NCBI GenBank assembly: GCA_900549625.1
Contig: URPE01000001.1
Coordinates: forward strand, 108,916-172,915
DNA length: 64,000 nt
Reading direction: 5' to 3'
Source of the DNA: an uncultured Mycoplasmatota bacterium
GTDB taxonomy: Bacteria > Bacillota_I > Bacilli_A > RF39 > UBA660
The notes beneath the pieces were generated by a model. The model saw nothing but the letters and a program-made list of their open reading frames with translations, was not told the origin of the DNA and made no database searches. Position 1 is the stretch's first letter. Each line of letters opens with the position of its first letter. Made by a program: the position numbers and the translations under genes. Below are positions 33,241 through 42,051 of the stretch, one piece after another.

Positions 33241-34347
33241 ATGATAAACACAGAGACATTATTAGACAAATTATATAATTTACGTGGTTCTGATAGTGAA
33301 ATATTAAAAGAAATGGAATCACAAAAAAATAAAGCCGAAGAAACAAGAAATAGAACTACTGAAGAAAAGGGTAAATTACAAACTGACATAGCGGAATTTA
33401 AAAAACAAAGAGAAGAACTAGAAGAACAAGGTGAAAAGTTTAAAGAATTATTACAAGGTATTCATAAGGAAGATTTTGAAACCGTTTTAACTAGACTTAG
33501 AATTGATTTTGACCCTAGTACAATATTAGAAAAAGTAGAGAAAAATTTACCTAAAACAATTGAAACTGTTGAAAAAGATACAAAAAAAGCCGAAGATGAA
33601 CTAGTAAAAGTTGAACAAGAAATGAATGAGGCTATAACGACAATTGAAGAATTAGGTATTAGAAAAGATACAGCTTTGGCTAATCAAGCTAAGTTAAATG
33701 AATACTTTGATTTAGCCCTAGAAGGAAGAATCAATATCACCAGAGACTCAATTACCTCTTTATTAAGTGAATTTGGTTTTAATGATGAAGAACAAAGAGA
33801 AACAGCTAAATTATTAATGTTTCCAGAAGACGCATTGTTTGCTTATGATAAAAAAGTAAGTAAAAAAGATAAAAGTGGTAAATCAATTTCTGAAGTAATA
33901 CATGAAGCTAAAACTATGGCCCCAGTAGAGTCTATTGAAATTCCAAATGAAGAAGAAAATATTGTAGTAGAAGAGGCTATACCAAGTAATAAAGATAAAT
34001 TAATTACATTACTAAAAAATGTTGGTATTGATTACTTAGATTATACATCTAATGAACTTAATGATTTAATTGAAAATTTTGATGAAAAAGAGATAAAAGA
34101 AAATATTGCTTTTATGAAGGAAAAAGGCTTAGATATGGATATCTTTATTAATCATGCTAGTATGATGCTTGATAAAGAACTAAAAGATAAAGTCACATTA
34201 TTATTAAGTATTGGTAAAGATAAATTAGATTTATATTTAAATCCAAGTGTTTTAATTAAATATGATTTAAATACATTAAAAAATGTTATTGCAAAAATAA
34301 AAGAAAACCAAATGGACCCTAAAGACGTTCCATTAATGGCTTATTAG
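33241..34347 (+). CDS. Coiled-coil protein of unknown function
   Basis: 368 residues, cytoplasmic. Residues about 20-75 and 95-140 are strongly predicted coiled coil (E/K/Q-rich heptads). A globular part follows, and from about 245 a helical repeat region (LLKNVGIDYLDYTSNELNDL, then IKENIAFMKEKGLDMDIFIN) whose spacing recalls mTERF/TERF-like helical hairpins (helix, L-x-x-x-G, helix). GGGGAGTG precedes the ATG. It is the first gene of a three-gene operon with its own promoter. No name can be given. Confidence 0.7.
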   Translation: MINTETLLDKLYNLRGSDSEILKEMESQKNKAEETRNRTTEEKGKLQTDIAEFKKQREELEEQGEKFKELLQGIHKEDFETVLTRLRIDFDPSTILEKVEKNLPKTIETVEKDTKKAEDELVKVEQEMNEAITTIEELGIRKDTALANQAKLNEYFDLALEGRINITRDSITSLLSEFGFNDEEQRETAKLLMFPEDALFAYDKKVSKKDKSGKSISEVIHEAKTMAPVESIEIPNEEENIVVEEAIPSNKDKLITLLKNVGIDYLDYTSNELNDLIENFDEKEIKENIAFMKEKGLDMDIFINHASMMLDKELKDKVTLLLSIGKDKLDLYLNPSVLIKYDLNTLKNVIAKIKENQMDPKDVPLMAY

Positions 34348-34361
34348 TAAGGAGGTTCATA

Positions 34362-34700
34362 ATGAAAAACGAATTAGTTTCAATGTATGAAACCCAAAAT
34401 AAAGAAAATCCGTTAACTGAAACACAAAAGTTATTTGCAGTTATTGATGGATACATGCCTGAAAGATATAATGTTACAGTCCCAATAAGTCTTTATGGGG
34501 TTACTTTAAATATTCAAAATTACTTAGCGTACTCTCGCTTTCAACAATTTAATGACGAATGTATAAACAGTTATAAAGAGGTTTACGGTGAAGATAAATT
34601 TAAAGAGATGTTTGTTGTAGATCCTGTAAAACTATATAAAGAAATTGTGAGTAATTCTAAAGCACAAGCTTTTAGTGATGGATTGGGGGTAACTAAATGA
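34362..34700 (+). CDS. Hypothetical protein, middle gene of coiled-coil operon
   Basis: 112 residues, soluble, without recognisable motifs; it includes VTVPISLYGVTLNIQNYLAY and many Glu/Lys. A strong AAGGAGG lies eight bases before the ATG. It is 14 bases after the coiled-coil gene and overlaps the next as ATGA, so all three products are probably made together. Confidence 0.65.
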   Translation: MKNELVSMYETQNKENPLTETQKLFAVIDGYMPERYNVTVPISLYGVTLNIQNYLAYSRFQQFNDECINSYKEVYGEDKFKEMFVVDPVKLYKEIVSNSKAQAFSDGLGVTK

Positions 34701-34984
34701 GATTTTTAAGTGATTTAGGTTTTGATAAAGATGAAATAAAAAACTTTAAAGATAATACAGCTGATGTTATGCTTGAAACGCTAGAAAACAATAAAAAACT
34801 AGTTAAGACTAATATTCAGTATTTAATGGATTTAGGGGTTAAAAATATTCATGATATATTCTTTCACTATTATGAACTATTTTTAATGGATTATAGTAAC
34901 TTTACAAGTATTTTTAATAAATATGATCGAGAAGATTTAATTGAGAAACTCGCTAAAAACATTGCTATTATTGAATATCTATAA
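34697..34984 (+). CDS. Small helical protein with mTERF-like repeat pattern
   Basis: 95 residues, helical. LENNKKLVKTNIQYLMDLGV and NIHDIFFHYYELFLMDYSNF repeat the helix / L-x-x-LG / helix spacing seen at the end of the first gene of the operon. This pattern resembles mTERF-type helices, but the likeness is by eye only. The ATGA overlap with the preceding gene implies coupling. A long palindrome follows 30 bases after the stop. Confidence 0.6.
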   Translation: MRFLSDLGFDKDEIKNFKDNTADVMLETLENNKKLVKTNIQYLMDLGVKNIHDIFFHYYELFLMDYSNFTSIFNKYDREDLIEKLAKNIAIIEYL

Positions 34985-35016
34985 CTTTACAAAATACTTT
35001 ATAATATGTTAATATT

Positions 35017-35072
35017 AAATTGTAATTATTTCTATATAAGTGCACTTAAGAGGAAATATTTACAATTTTTTT
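35017..35072 (+). repeat. 52-base near-perfect palindrome with T-run
   Basis: AAATTGTAATTATTTC (35017-35032) pairs with GAAATATTTACAATTT (35053-35068) with one mismatch. The centre (35037-35048) is the perfect palindrome TAAGTGCACTTA sharing the same axis. A run of seven T (35066-35072) follows, so it could be a very long-stem terminator for the preceding operon, or a protein-binding site. Confidence 0.7.
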
Positions 35073-35113
35073 ATTTATTCTTTTTGGTCAAAGCAAAAAG
35101 ATTACTAGAAATT

Positions 35114-35140
35114 AGTCTTTCGGTAGAGAAGGACTTTTTT
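35114..35140 (+). terminator. Terminator hairpin with overlapping alternative hairpin
   Basis: AGTCTTTC-ggtaga-GAAGGACT plus a T-run forms a standard terminator. An alternative stem AGATTA (35099-35104) with TAGTCT (35113-35118) would use part of the same sequence, as in attenuators. The 35141-35250 stretch beyond is AT-rich and shows nothing further; a TATAAT at 35261-35266 probably serves cysS. Confidence 0.6.
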
Positions 35141-35333
35141 CATAATATGTAAGATTTTTTGGTATTAATAAAGTAAAGTGATTTTTAAATACAATATTAC
35201 CAAGTTAAAATTAATATAACAAAAACTTACAAAAACTTTAGTTTATATAAAAGAATATATTATAATAGGTTGCTTAATTTTTTTGCTAAAAGATATCATT
35301 CGTGATAAAATTGTATAGAAAGAGGGAATGTAT

Positions 35334-36722
35334 ATGCAAATATATAATACTTTAACAAGAAAAAAGGAAGAATTCGTGCCCCATACACCGGGCGTTGTAA
35401 AAATGTATACATGTGGGCCTACCGTATATAATTACGCCCATATTGGTAATTTAAGAACATACATTTTTGAAGATATACTTGAAAAAACCCTTAGATATTT
35501 AGGATATGATGTAACAAGAGCTATGAATATTACTGATGTAGGCCATTTGACAAGTGACTCTGATTCTGGAGAAGATAAGATGGTGAAAGAATCTAAAAAA
35601 GAACAAAAGTCAGTTTTAGATATTGCTCACTTTTATACGGAAGCATTTAAAAGTGATACTAAAAAACTTAATATTAAATGGCCAGACATAGTCTCACCTG
35701 CTACTGAAAATATCCCTATGTACTTTAAAATAATTAGTAAATTATTAGATACTGGTTATGCTTATATATCTGGAGGAAACGTATATTTTGATACCTCAAA
35801 AGTTAATGATTACTATCGTCTTACAAATGATAAATATGATAGTATGGTAGTTGGGGTAAGAGAAGGTGTCTTAGAAGATAAAAATAAAAAAAATCAAGCT
35901 GACTTTGTTTTATGGTTTACGAAATCTAAATTTGATAGTCAAGAACTTAAATGGGTTAGCCCTTGGGGTGTAGGTTACCCTGGTTGGCATATTGAATGTT
36001 CTGGTATTTCTATTGCTAATTTAGGCGAATACCTAGATATCCATTGTGGTGGGGTAGATAACATATTCCCTCATCACACGAATGAGATTGCTCAAAGTGA
36101 AGCCTATTTAGGACATCCTTGGTGTAAATACTGGGTACATGGTGAACACTTAAATGATGAAACCGGTAAAATGAGTAAAAGTAAAGGTGATTTTTTAACT
36201 GTTTCTCTTTTAGAAAGTAAAGGTTATAATCCAATTGTTTACCGTTTTATGTGTTTAAATAGTCATTATCGTAATCAATTAGTTTTTAGTTATGCTAATT
36301 TAGATAATATGAAATCTAGTTATGAAAAATTAAAAAATAAAGTTTCTCTTTTGAATAGAGAAGGTTCGGTTGATAAAGCTAGATTTGATTATTATAATGA
36401 TAAGTTTAAAAGCTTTATTAGTGATGATTTAAATACGGCAAATGCTATATCATTAATTTATGAATTATTAAAAAGTGATGAAAGTGATGCTTTAAAGTAT
36501 AATCTTATTAGTTCTTTTGATCAAGTGTTATCCCTTAATTTATGCGTATCTGAAAGTATATCTTTAGAGTTAAAAGATTATATTGAAGAAAAGATTAATG
36601 AAAGAAATAAAGCTAAAATGGCTAAAAATTATGCTTTAGCTGATGAGATACGGGAAAGTCTACTAAAAAAAGGAATTATCTTAAAAGATACAAAAGAAAA
36701 AACTACTTATTCATTTAAGTAA
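35334..36722 (+). CDS. cysS: Cysteinyl-tRNA synthetase
   Basis: 462 residues. Class I synthetase with CGPTVYNYAHIGN (HIGH motif and first zinc Cys), WHIECSGIS (zinc Cys), HHTNEIAQSEA (zinc ligands) and KMSKS. The C-terminal helical domain includes the RNKAKMAKNYALADEIR-type motif typical of the family. ATG 35334 is preferred: AGAGGGA at 35321-35327 is six bases away, while ATG 35328 touches it. No T-box is present. Confidence 0.95.
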   Translation: MQIYNTLTRKKEEFVPHTPGVVKMYTCGPTVYNYAHIGNLRTYIFEDILEKTLRYLGYDVTRAMNITDVGHLTSDSDSGEDKMVKESKKEQKSVLDIAHFYTEAFKSDTKKLNIKWPDIVSPATENIPMYFKIISKLLDTGYAYISGGNVYFDTSKVNDYYRLTNDKYDSMVVGVREGVLEDKNKKNQADFVLWFTKSKFDSQELKWVSPWGVGYPGWHIECSGISIANLGEYLDIHCGGVDNIFPHHTNEIAQSEAYLGHPWCKYWVHGEHLNDETGKMSKSKGDFLTVSLLESKGYNPIVYRFMCLNSHYRNQLVFSYANLDNMKSSYEKLKNKVSLLNREGSVDKARFDYYNDKFKSFISDDLNTANAISLIYELLKSDESDALKYNLISSFDQVLSLNLCVSESISLELKDYIEEKINERNKAKMAKNYALADEIRESLLKKGIILKDTKEKTTYSFK

Positions 36723-36802
36723 GTTTTTTTTTACCTGTCAATGTCCTTTACGATTGAGTAGTTTTTCATACCATTTTTTGCTATACTTTTGATGGTGGTA
36801 TT

Positions 36803-37978
36803 ATGCAAAGAAAAACATATGCAGTTATAGATGGTAATGTAATTAAAGAAAATATTAAGGAAATAAAAAAACATTATCCTGATTATAAATATTATATTGG
36901 CGTTGTTAAGAATAACGCTTATCATCATGGTATTAAATGTGTTACAAGTATGATTGAGGGTGGCATTAATTACTTTGCTGTTTCTTCCTTAGAAGAGGCT
37001 ATAAGTCTTCGTAATTACACAGACTTTCCAATTTTAATTTTAGAACCAATTGCCATAGATTTAGTACTTGATGCCATAAACTTTAATTTAACAATTACCA
37101 TAGATTCCCTAGATTATGCTAAAAAACTAGTTGACGTTGATTTATTTGCTAAATTAAAAGTTCATCTAGCCGTTGATTCAGGGATGAATAGACTAGGTAT
37201 TAAAGACGCTAAAGAGTTAAAAGAAACGTATTCTTTACTTTTAGCAAATGACAAAATTAATTTAGAAGGCTTATATACCCATTTTGCAACATCTGGGATA
37301 ATGGACCCTTACTATGATAAACAGTTAAAAACTTTTAAGAATATTACTAGTAGTATTTCTCTAAAAGATATTCCCATTGTTCATTTAGGACGAAGTCTTA
37401 CTCTAGTAACGCGTGAAAAGTTAGATTTTGTAAATGGTATTAGACTAGGCATTATTATGTATGGTATGTCTTTATCTAGTAATTTAGGGTTTGGCTTAAA
37501 AGGTAACTTAAGAAAGTTAAAAAGAACTTTGATTAGAAAAAAATATAAATGTAGTGCTTGCCATTTTACCAATGATTTAAAACTAAAAACTGCTTTTTCC
37601 TTATATTCTTCTGTTATGGCAATAAGGCGTGTATATAAAGGTGACAATGTTGGGTATAATACATATGAAATTAAAAATAATGGCTACATAATAACAATAC
37701 CTATTGGTTATGCTGATGGAGTAACTAAAGATTTTAAATATGTCTCTTATAAAGGTAAAAAGTTACCCATAGTGTCAGATTCATCGGATATGTTAATGGT
37801 CTTTAGCAAAGATTATATTGCTGTTGATGAGAAAATTGAAATTTTTGGGAATAGTATTTCTGTTTTAGAAGCTGCCCGTAACTTACATGTAAATACATAT
37901 CATTTATTTAATCAGATTCAAAATAGAGTACTTAGAATTCATAAAAATGGTGATGAATTAGAAGAAATATTTTATTAG
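36803..37978 (+). CDS. alr: Alanine racemase-family PLP enzyme
   Basis: 391 residues. It has the fold-type III racemase motifs: VVKNNAYHHG (PLP Lys; usually VVKANAYGHG), VDSGMNRLG, GLYTHFATS and VGYNTYE followed by IPIGYADG (second catalytic Tyr). It converts L- to D-alanine for peptidoglycan, or a related amino acid. It lies 11 bases before an ATP-grasp ligase and next to asnB, so a D-amino acid made here may feed those enzymes. A TATACT -10 (36783-36788) precedes it. Confidence 0.9.
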   Translation: MQRKTYAVIDGNVIKENIKEIKKHYPDYKYYIGVVKNNAYHHGIKCVTSMIEGGINYFAVSSLEEAISLRNYTDFPILILEPIAIDLVLDAINFNLTITIDSLDYAKKLVDVDLFAKLKVHLAVDSGMNRLGIKDAKELKETYSLLLANDKINLEGLYTHFATSGIMDPYYDKQLKTFKNITSSISLKDIPIVHLGRSLTLVTREKLDFVNGIRLGIIMYGMSLSSNLGFGLKGNLRKLKRTLIRKKYKCSACHFTNDLKLKTAFSLYSSVMAIRRVYKGDNVGYNTYEIKNNGYIITIPIGYADGVTKDFKYVSYKGKKLPIVSDSSDMLMVFSKDYIAVDEKIEIFGNSISVLEAARNLHVNTYHLFNQIQNRVLRIHKNGDELEEIFY

Positions 37979-37989
37979 GAGGAGAATAT

Positions 37990-39201
37990 ATGAAAGACTT
38001 TGAAATATTAATTCTTGGTAGTGATGCCAATGCTTATTATATGGCAAGGTGTGCTTATGAAGCGTATCATAAAAAGGCTCATATAATTGCTAAGAATAGG
38101 CTAGCATTTACTAAATTTTCTAATATTTTAACTATTGAATATTATAATGATCTATGGGATGAAGAAAGGTTTGTTGCTATTCTTAATGATTATGCTAAGA
38201 TAAAAGAATGTCCAGTTTTAGTAATTAGTACCAATGAAACATATAGTATGTTTTTAGCACATAATAAAAGCGTATTAGATAAGAATCTTGTTTTCCCAAA
38301 TCAAGACGAGAAAGTATTACTTAGTTTAACTAATAAAGAAAAATTTTATAAAACGTATAAAAATAAGGGATTGTCATTTCCAGAAACGTATTATTTTGAC
38401 CCTTTAAAAAGCACGATTATTCCTACAATGAATTATCCTGTGATTGTAAAGCCAAGTGATGTCGTAGAATATAATCATTTGTCTTTTGTAGGTAAAGAAA
38501 AAATTTATCAAGTTTTTAGTGAAGAAGAATTAAATATTGTTTTAAAAAGAATAAAAGATGCCCACTATACAAAACCATTAATTATTCAAGAGTTTATTGA
38601 AGGCGATGATTCCTATTTATTTGATTCGGTTGTTTATGTTGGCCGAGATGGCCTTGTAAAAACAATTAGTTTTGCCCAAATAGGCTTACAAGAAAGAACA
38701 AGAAGTATGGTTGGTAATGCCGCTACATTAATAAATGGCTTCAATACATTTAATGGTGATACAACTAAAATGAAAGAAAGTATTAAATCTTTTATGGAAA
38801 AATTAGGTATGAATGGCTTTTTTGAAGTCGACATGAAATATGATAAGAAAAGTAATACTTTTAAAGTTTTAGAAATTAACGCAAGACAAGGTAGAAGCAG
38901 TTATTACATTACTCCTTTAGGAGTTAACTTAGTAAAAACTTTAGTAGACGATTTAATATTCGCAAAAGAATTATCTTTTAAAGAACTAAATGATAAAGTT
39001 TTGCTTTCTTTTGTACCTAAAAGAATAATTAAAAAATATTGTTTAAATGAGGACTTTGTAAAAGAAGCAATGCGTCTTTGGCATGATAAAGTAAGTCCCA
39101 TGGAGTGTCCACTTGATAAAAACTTTAAAAGATTTTTAATGATGAAAAAAAGACTTTGGCATTATAATAAGGAATATAAAGAAAGTTTTTGGCAAGAATA
39201 A
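37990..39201 (+). CDS. ATP-grasp ligase, D-aspartate ligase-like
   Basis: 403 residues. The start (ILILGSDANAYYMARCAYEA) and the following YKNKGLSFPETYYF and PVIVKPSD segments match the COG3919-type ATP-grasp ligases that include the enterococcal D-aspartate ligase Aslfm (about 420 residues). ATP-grasp residues are visible: VKPSD, QEFIEGDD, EINARQGRSSYY. Such enzymes add D-Asp to the lysine side chain of peptidoglycan precursors. Position between a racemase and an asparagine synthetase, in a same-strand run, supports a D-Asx cross-bridge role. Substrate not proven. AGGAGGAG precedes the ATG. Confidence 0.7.
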   Translation: MKDFEILILGSDANAYYMARCAYEAYHKKAHIIAKNRLAFTKFSNILTIEYYNDLWDEERFVAILNDYAKIKECPVLVISTNETYSMFLAHNKSVLDKNLVFPNQDEKVLLSLTNKEKFYKTYKNKGLSFPETYYFDPLKSTIIPTMNYPVIVKPSDVVEYNHLSFVGKEKIYQVFSEEELNIVLKRIKDAHYTKPLIIQEFIEGDDSYLFDSVVYVGRDGLVKTISFAQIGLQERTRSMVGNAATLINGFNTFNGDTTKMKESIKSFMEKLGMNGFFEVDMKYDKKSNTFKVLEINARQGRSSYYITPLGVNLVKTLVDDLIFAKELSFKELNDKVLLSFVPKRIIKKYCLNEDFVKEAMRLWHDKVSPMECPLDKNFKRFLMMKKRLWHYNKEYKESFWQE

Positions 39202-39241
39202 CTAAAATGCGTTATAATAAAAGAACTTAGGAGGAATTTTT

Positions 39242-41083
39242 ATGTGTGGCATAGTAGGCTTTGTTGATTCTAGAAAGAAGAAAGAAAAAGATGTAATTAT
39301 TAAAGAAATGGCTGATAAAATAATTCACCGTGGGCCAGATGGAGAAGGCTATTATACAGATGATGTAGTGGCCCTTGGCCATAGAAGATTATCAATTATT
39401 GATGTAGAAGGTGGATGTCAACCTATTTACAGTAAAGATAAATCAAAAATGATTATCTTTAATGGTGAAATTTATAATTATGAAATATTAAAAACTGAAT
39501 TAAGTCAAAAAGGTTATAAGTTTGCGACTAAGACCGATACTGAGGTTATCCTTTGTGGTTATGAAGAATGGGGTAGTGAGGTTACCAGTCACTTAAGAGG
39601 TATGTTTACATTTGTTATATATGATAAAAAGAAAAAAGAACTATTCGGGGCAAGAGATCATTTTGGCATGAAACCTTTTTACTATTATTTGTTTGATGGT
39701 GTCTTTTTGTTTGGATCAGAGATTAAGTCTTTCTTAGCTTATCCTGATTTTAAAAAGAGTGTTAATAAAGACGCTTTAAAAATGTACTTGATTTTCCAAT
39801 ATTCTGTTAAAGAAGAAACGTTTTTTAAAAATGTCTTTAAACTAAAACCAGGTCATTCTTTCACATATAATCTAGAAGATGGTTTAACAATCAATAAATA
39901 TTTTAGTATTAGTTATGATAAGCATCGTCATATTGATTATGATAATATGAAAAGCGAACTTACTAATGTTTTGGAAAGTTCTATTTATTACCATCAAACA
40001 ACTAGTGATGTGCCAGTAGGAGCTTATCTTTCTGGTGGAGTTGATTCTTCATATGTTGTAAGTGTTGCTAAACCAGAAAAAACTTTTTCCGTTGGTTTTT
40101 CTTATGAAGGGTTTGATGAAACTGATTTAGCCCATGAATTATCAGATGAATTAGGAATTAAAAATTATCGCAAGAAAATTAGTCCTGAAGATTTTTTTGA
40201 AGTCTTACCAAATATTATGTGGCATACTGATGAACCACACGCGAACCTTTCAACAGTTCCCCTTTATTTTCTATCTGATTTAACCAGTAGGCATGTTAAA
40301 GTTGCCTTATCTGGTGAAGGCTCAGACGAAATGTTTGGCGGTTATAATGAATATAATGACCCATTTTTACTAAGATTATACTTACATGTGCCATTATTTA
40401 TAAGAAAAGGGGTAAGGGGATTAGTAAGACATTTACCACACTTTCCAGGCCGTAATACCCTAGTTAAATATGGTCTTCCTTTTGATGAAAGATATATTGG
40501 CCATGGTACGTTTATGGAGGAATGGGAGGCCAATAAAATCCTTGCTCCAAGTTTAAGAAACGATGAGACAATTGCATCTATTATTGACCCTGTTTTAGAA
40601 CCAGTAAAAAAAGAAAGTGAATTAACTAAGAAAATGTTTGTTGATTTTCATTTCTGGTTACCCCAAGATATTTTATTAAAAGCAGATAAGATGAGTATGG
40701 CCCATTCAATAGAACTTAGAACACCTCTAATGGACAAAGATGTTTTTAGATATGCAAGTGTCTTACCCGATAAGTTTTTACTAAAAAATAAAGAAACAAA
40801 ATATATATTTAGAGATATTGCTTCTAAAAAGATACCAGAAAAATGGTCTAAGAGAAGAAAATGTGGATTCCCAGTACCATTCTTTAAATGGCTAAGAGAA
40901 GAAAAATTTTATCAAAAAGTAAAAGATGTTTTTACAATGGATTATGTAAGTGAATTTTTTGATCAAGAGTATATTAACGAATTATTAGATAAACATTATC
41001 AAAATATAGAGAATAATGGTCGTAAAATATACAATATTTATTGCTTTTTGATTTGGTACCAAGAATATTTCATAAAAAATTAA
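39242..41083 (+). CDS. asnB: Glutamine-hydrolysing asparagine synthetase (AsnB/AsnH-like)
   Basis: 613 residues. N-terminal Ntn glutaminase with MCGIVGFVDS (Cys2 nucleophile) and HRRLSIID; synthetase domain with the PP-loop SGGVDSSYV and downstream LSGEGSDEMFGGY. It makes Asn from Asp and glutamine. In lactococci and enterococci a paralogue, AsnH, amidates D-Asp in the wall cross-bridge; its place after a racemase and a D-Asp-ligase-like gene makes this possible here. A TATAAT lies in the 40-base gap, so it may have its own promoter. Confidence 0.9.
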   Translation: MCGIVGFVDSRKKKEKDVIIKEMADKIIHRGPDGEGYYTDDVVALGHRRLSIIDVEGGCQPIYSKDKSKMIIFNGEIYNYEILKTELSQKGYKFATKTDTEVILCGYEEWGSEVTSHLRGMFTFVIYDKKKKELFGARDHFGMKPFYYYLFDGVFLFGSEIKSFLAYPDFKKSVNKDALKMYLIFQYSVKEETFFKNVFKLKPGHSFTYNLEDGLTINKYFSISYDKHRHIDYDNMKSELTNVLESSIYYHQTTSDVPVGAYLSGGVDSSYVVSVAKPEKTFSVGFSYEGFDETDLAHELSDELGIKNYRKKISPEDFFEVLPNIMWHTDEPHANLSTVPLYFLSDLTSRHVKVALSGEGSDEMFGGYNEYNDPFLLRLYLHVPLFIRKGVRGLVRHLPHFPGRNTLVKYGLPFDERYIGHGTFMEEWEANKILAPSLRNDETIASIIDPVLEPVKKESELTKKMFVDFHFWLPQDILLKADKMSMAHSIELRTPLMDKDVFRYASVLPDKFLLKNKETKYIFRDIASKKIPEKWSKRRKCGFPVPFFKWLREEKFYQKVKDVFTMDYVSEFFDQEYINELLDKHYQNIENNGRKIYNIYCFLIWYQEYFIKN

Positions 41084-41102
41084 AAAAAGTCTTAAAAATT
41101 GA

Positions 41103-41131
41103 TTGACAAAGATTAGCAATTTTGGTAATAT
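41103..41131 (+). promoter_or_regulatory. tRNA operon promoter
   Basis: TTGACA at 41103-41108, a 17-base spacer, and TAATAT at 41126-41131, placed about 23 bases before tRNA-Val. Confidence 0.75.
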
Positions 41132-41153
41132 TTTAAGTGTCAATCAAAGACAT

Positions 41154-41230
41154 GGACGTTTAGCTCAGTTGGTTAGAGCATCTGCCTTACAAGCAGAGGG
41201 TCTGCGGTTCGAGTCCGTAAACGTCCACCA
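41154..41230 (+). tRNA. tRNA-Val(UAC)
   Basis: 77 bases. Acceptor GGACGTT pairs with AACGTCC; anticodon loop CTTACAA gives UAC. CCA is encoded. First of a five-tRNA run. Confidence 0.95.
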
Positions 41231-41237
41231 TTTTTAT

Positions 41238-41313
41238 GCCGAAATAGCGTAATTGGTAGCGCAACTGACTTGTAATCAGTGGGTTGGGGGTTCGAGTCCC
41301 TCTTTCGGCACCA
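41238..41313 (+). tRNA. tRNA-Thr(UGU)
   Basis: 76 bases. Acceptor GCCGAAA pairs with TTTCGGC; anticodon loop CTTGTAA gives UGU. CCA is encoded. Confidence 0.95.
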
Positions 41314-41317
41314 CTTT

Positions 41318-41401
41318 GGAGGGATAGCGAAGTGGTCAAACGCGGCAGACTGTAAATCTGTTCCTTCGGGTTCCATGGTTCAAATCCATGTCCCTCCACC
41401 A
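41318..41401 (+). tRNA. tRNA-Tyr(GUA)
   Basis: 84 bases with a class II variable arm. Acceptor GGAGGGA pairs with TCCCTCC; anticodon loop CTGTAAA gives GUA. CCA is encoded. Confidence 0.95.
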
Positions 41402-41413
41402 CTTAATTAATAT

Positions 41414-41489
41414 TGCCTCGTAGCCAAGTGGTAAGGCATCAGACTTTGACTCTGACATTCCGATGGTTCGAGTCCATCCGAGGCAGCCA
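41414..41489 (+). tRNA. tRNA-Gln(UUG)
   Basis: 76 bases. Acceptor TGCCTCG pairs with CGAGGCA; anticodon loop CTTTGAC gives UUG. CCA is encoded. Confidence 0.93.
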
Positions 41490-41509
41490 TTTTATATTTT
41501 ACTCTATGC

Positions 41510-41585
41510 GGTTCGCTAGCTCAGTTGGTAGAGCATTTGACTTTTAATCAAAGGGTCTCGGGTTCGAATCCCGAGCGAGCCACCA
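41510..41585 (+). tRNA. tRNA-Lys(UUU)
   Basis: 76 bases. Acceptor GGTTCGC pairs with GCGAGCC; anticodon loop CTTTTAA gives UUU. CCA is encoded. Last of the run, followed by a terminator. Confidence 0.95.
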
Positions 41586-41598
41586 TTTTTTGTAGTAT

Positions 41599-41623
41599 AG
41601 TTCTTAGAAATAAGAACTTTTTT
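41599..41623 (+). terminator. tRNA operon terminator
   Basis: AGTTCTTA-gaaa-TAAGAACT plus six T residues. Confidence 0.85.
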
Positions 41624-41744
41624 CATGTCTTAAATAATAAAAAGATATAAATTTTCTTTTTTCGACAAAAAATATACTTTTAAATTAGTATAATACCATT
41701 GCTTTTTGGGCAAAATAAAATAAAATATCAAAAATATGGCAAGG

Positions 41745-41762
41745 TTAACCATGCGTGGTTAA
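41745..41762. promoter_or_regulatory. Operator-like inverted repeat before the XRE gene
   Basis: TTAACCA-TGCG-TGGTTAA is a perfect 7+7 inverted repeat. It ends next to the -35 position of a possible promoter whose -10 is TATACT at 41784-41789. A second -10 (TATAAT, 41689-41694) lies upstream. The site is well placed for autorepression by the regulator at 41808. Confidence 0.5.
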
Positions 41763-41807
41763 TAGTTTTTAAATATTCATTGGTATACTTTTTGTAAGGT
41801 GGTAAAT

Positions 41808-42047
41808 GTGAAACTTTCCGAAGCAATGTCGCGTAAACTAATTAAAATTTGCATTGAAGAAAATATAACCCCTAATAAATTGGCGGGTCTTTGTTGTCTT
41901 ACACAAAGCACAGTTCAAAATATTGTTAATGGTAAGTCACACAATCCAAAGTTACTTACTATAATAAGAATATGTGAAGGGCTTGATATACCTTTAAATG
42001 AATTTTTTAATGATGAGCTTTTCCAAAAAATAGAAAGAGAAGATTAA
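41808..42047 (+). CDS. XRE-family helix-turn-helix regulator
   Basis: 79 residues forming a single HTH_3 domain: LIKICIEENITPNKLAGLCC (helices 1-2) then LTQSTVQNIVNGKSHNP (recognition helix) and LLTIIRICEGLDIPLNEFF. GTG 41808 is the start: AAGGTGG lies five bases upstream, and the overlapping ATG at 41806 meets a stop at once. A palindrome 45 bases upstream is a likely operator. The short size and lack of a ligand domain fit a local regulator, perhaps of the two genes after it. Confidence 0.85.
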   Translation: MKLSEAMSRKLIKICIEENITPNKLAGLCCLTQSTVQNIVNGKSHNPKLLTIIRICEGLDIPLNEFFNDELFQKIERED

Positions 42048-42051
42048 TATT

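Noticed and set aside
34985..35333. T-box leader before cysS
   Set aside because: No specifier/antiterminator consensus (AGGGTGGNACCGCG) is present; the structures there are of another kind.
41173..41402. Two reverse frames across the tRNA-Val/Thr/Tyr genes
   Set aside because: Their sequence is the antisense of tRNA genes, a common false-positive protein (typical HGFEPW/GTRTPNP strings).
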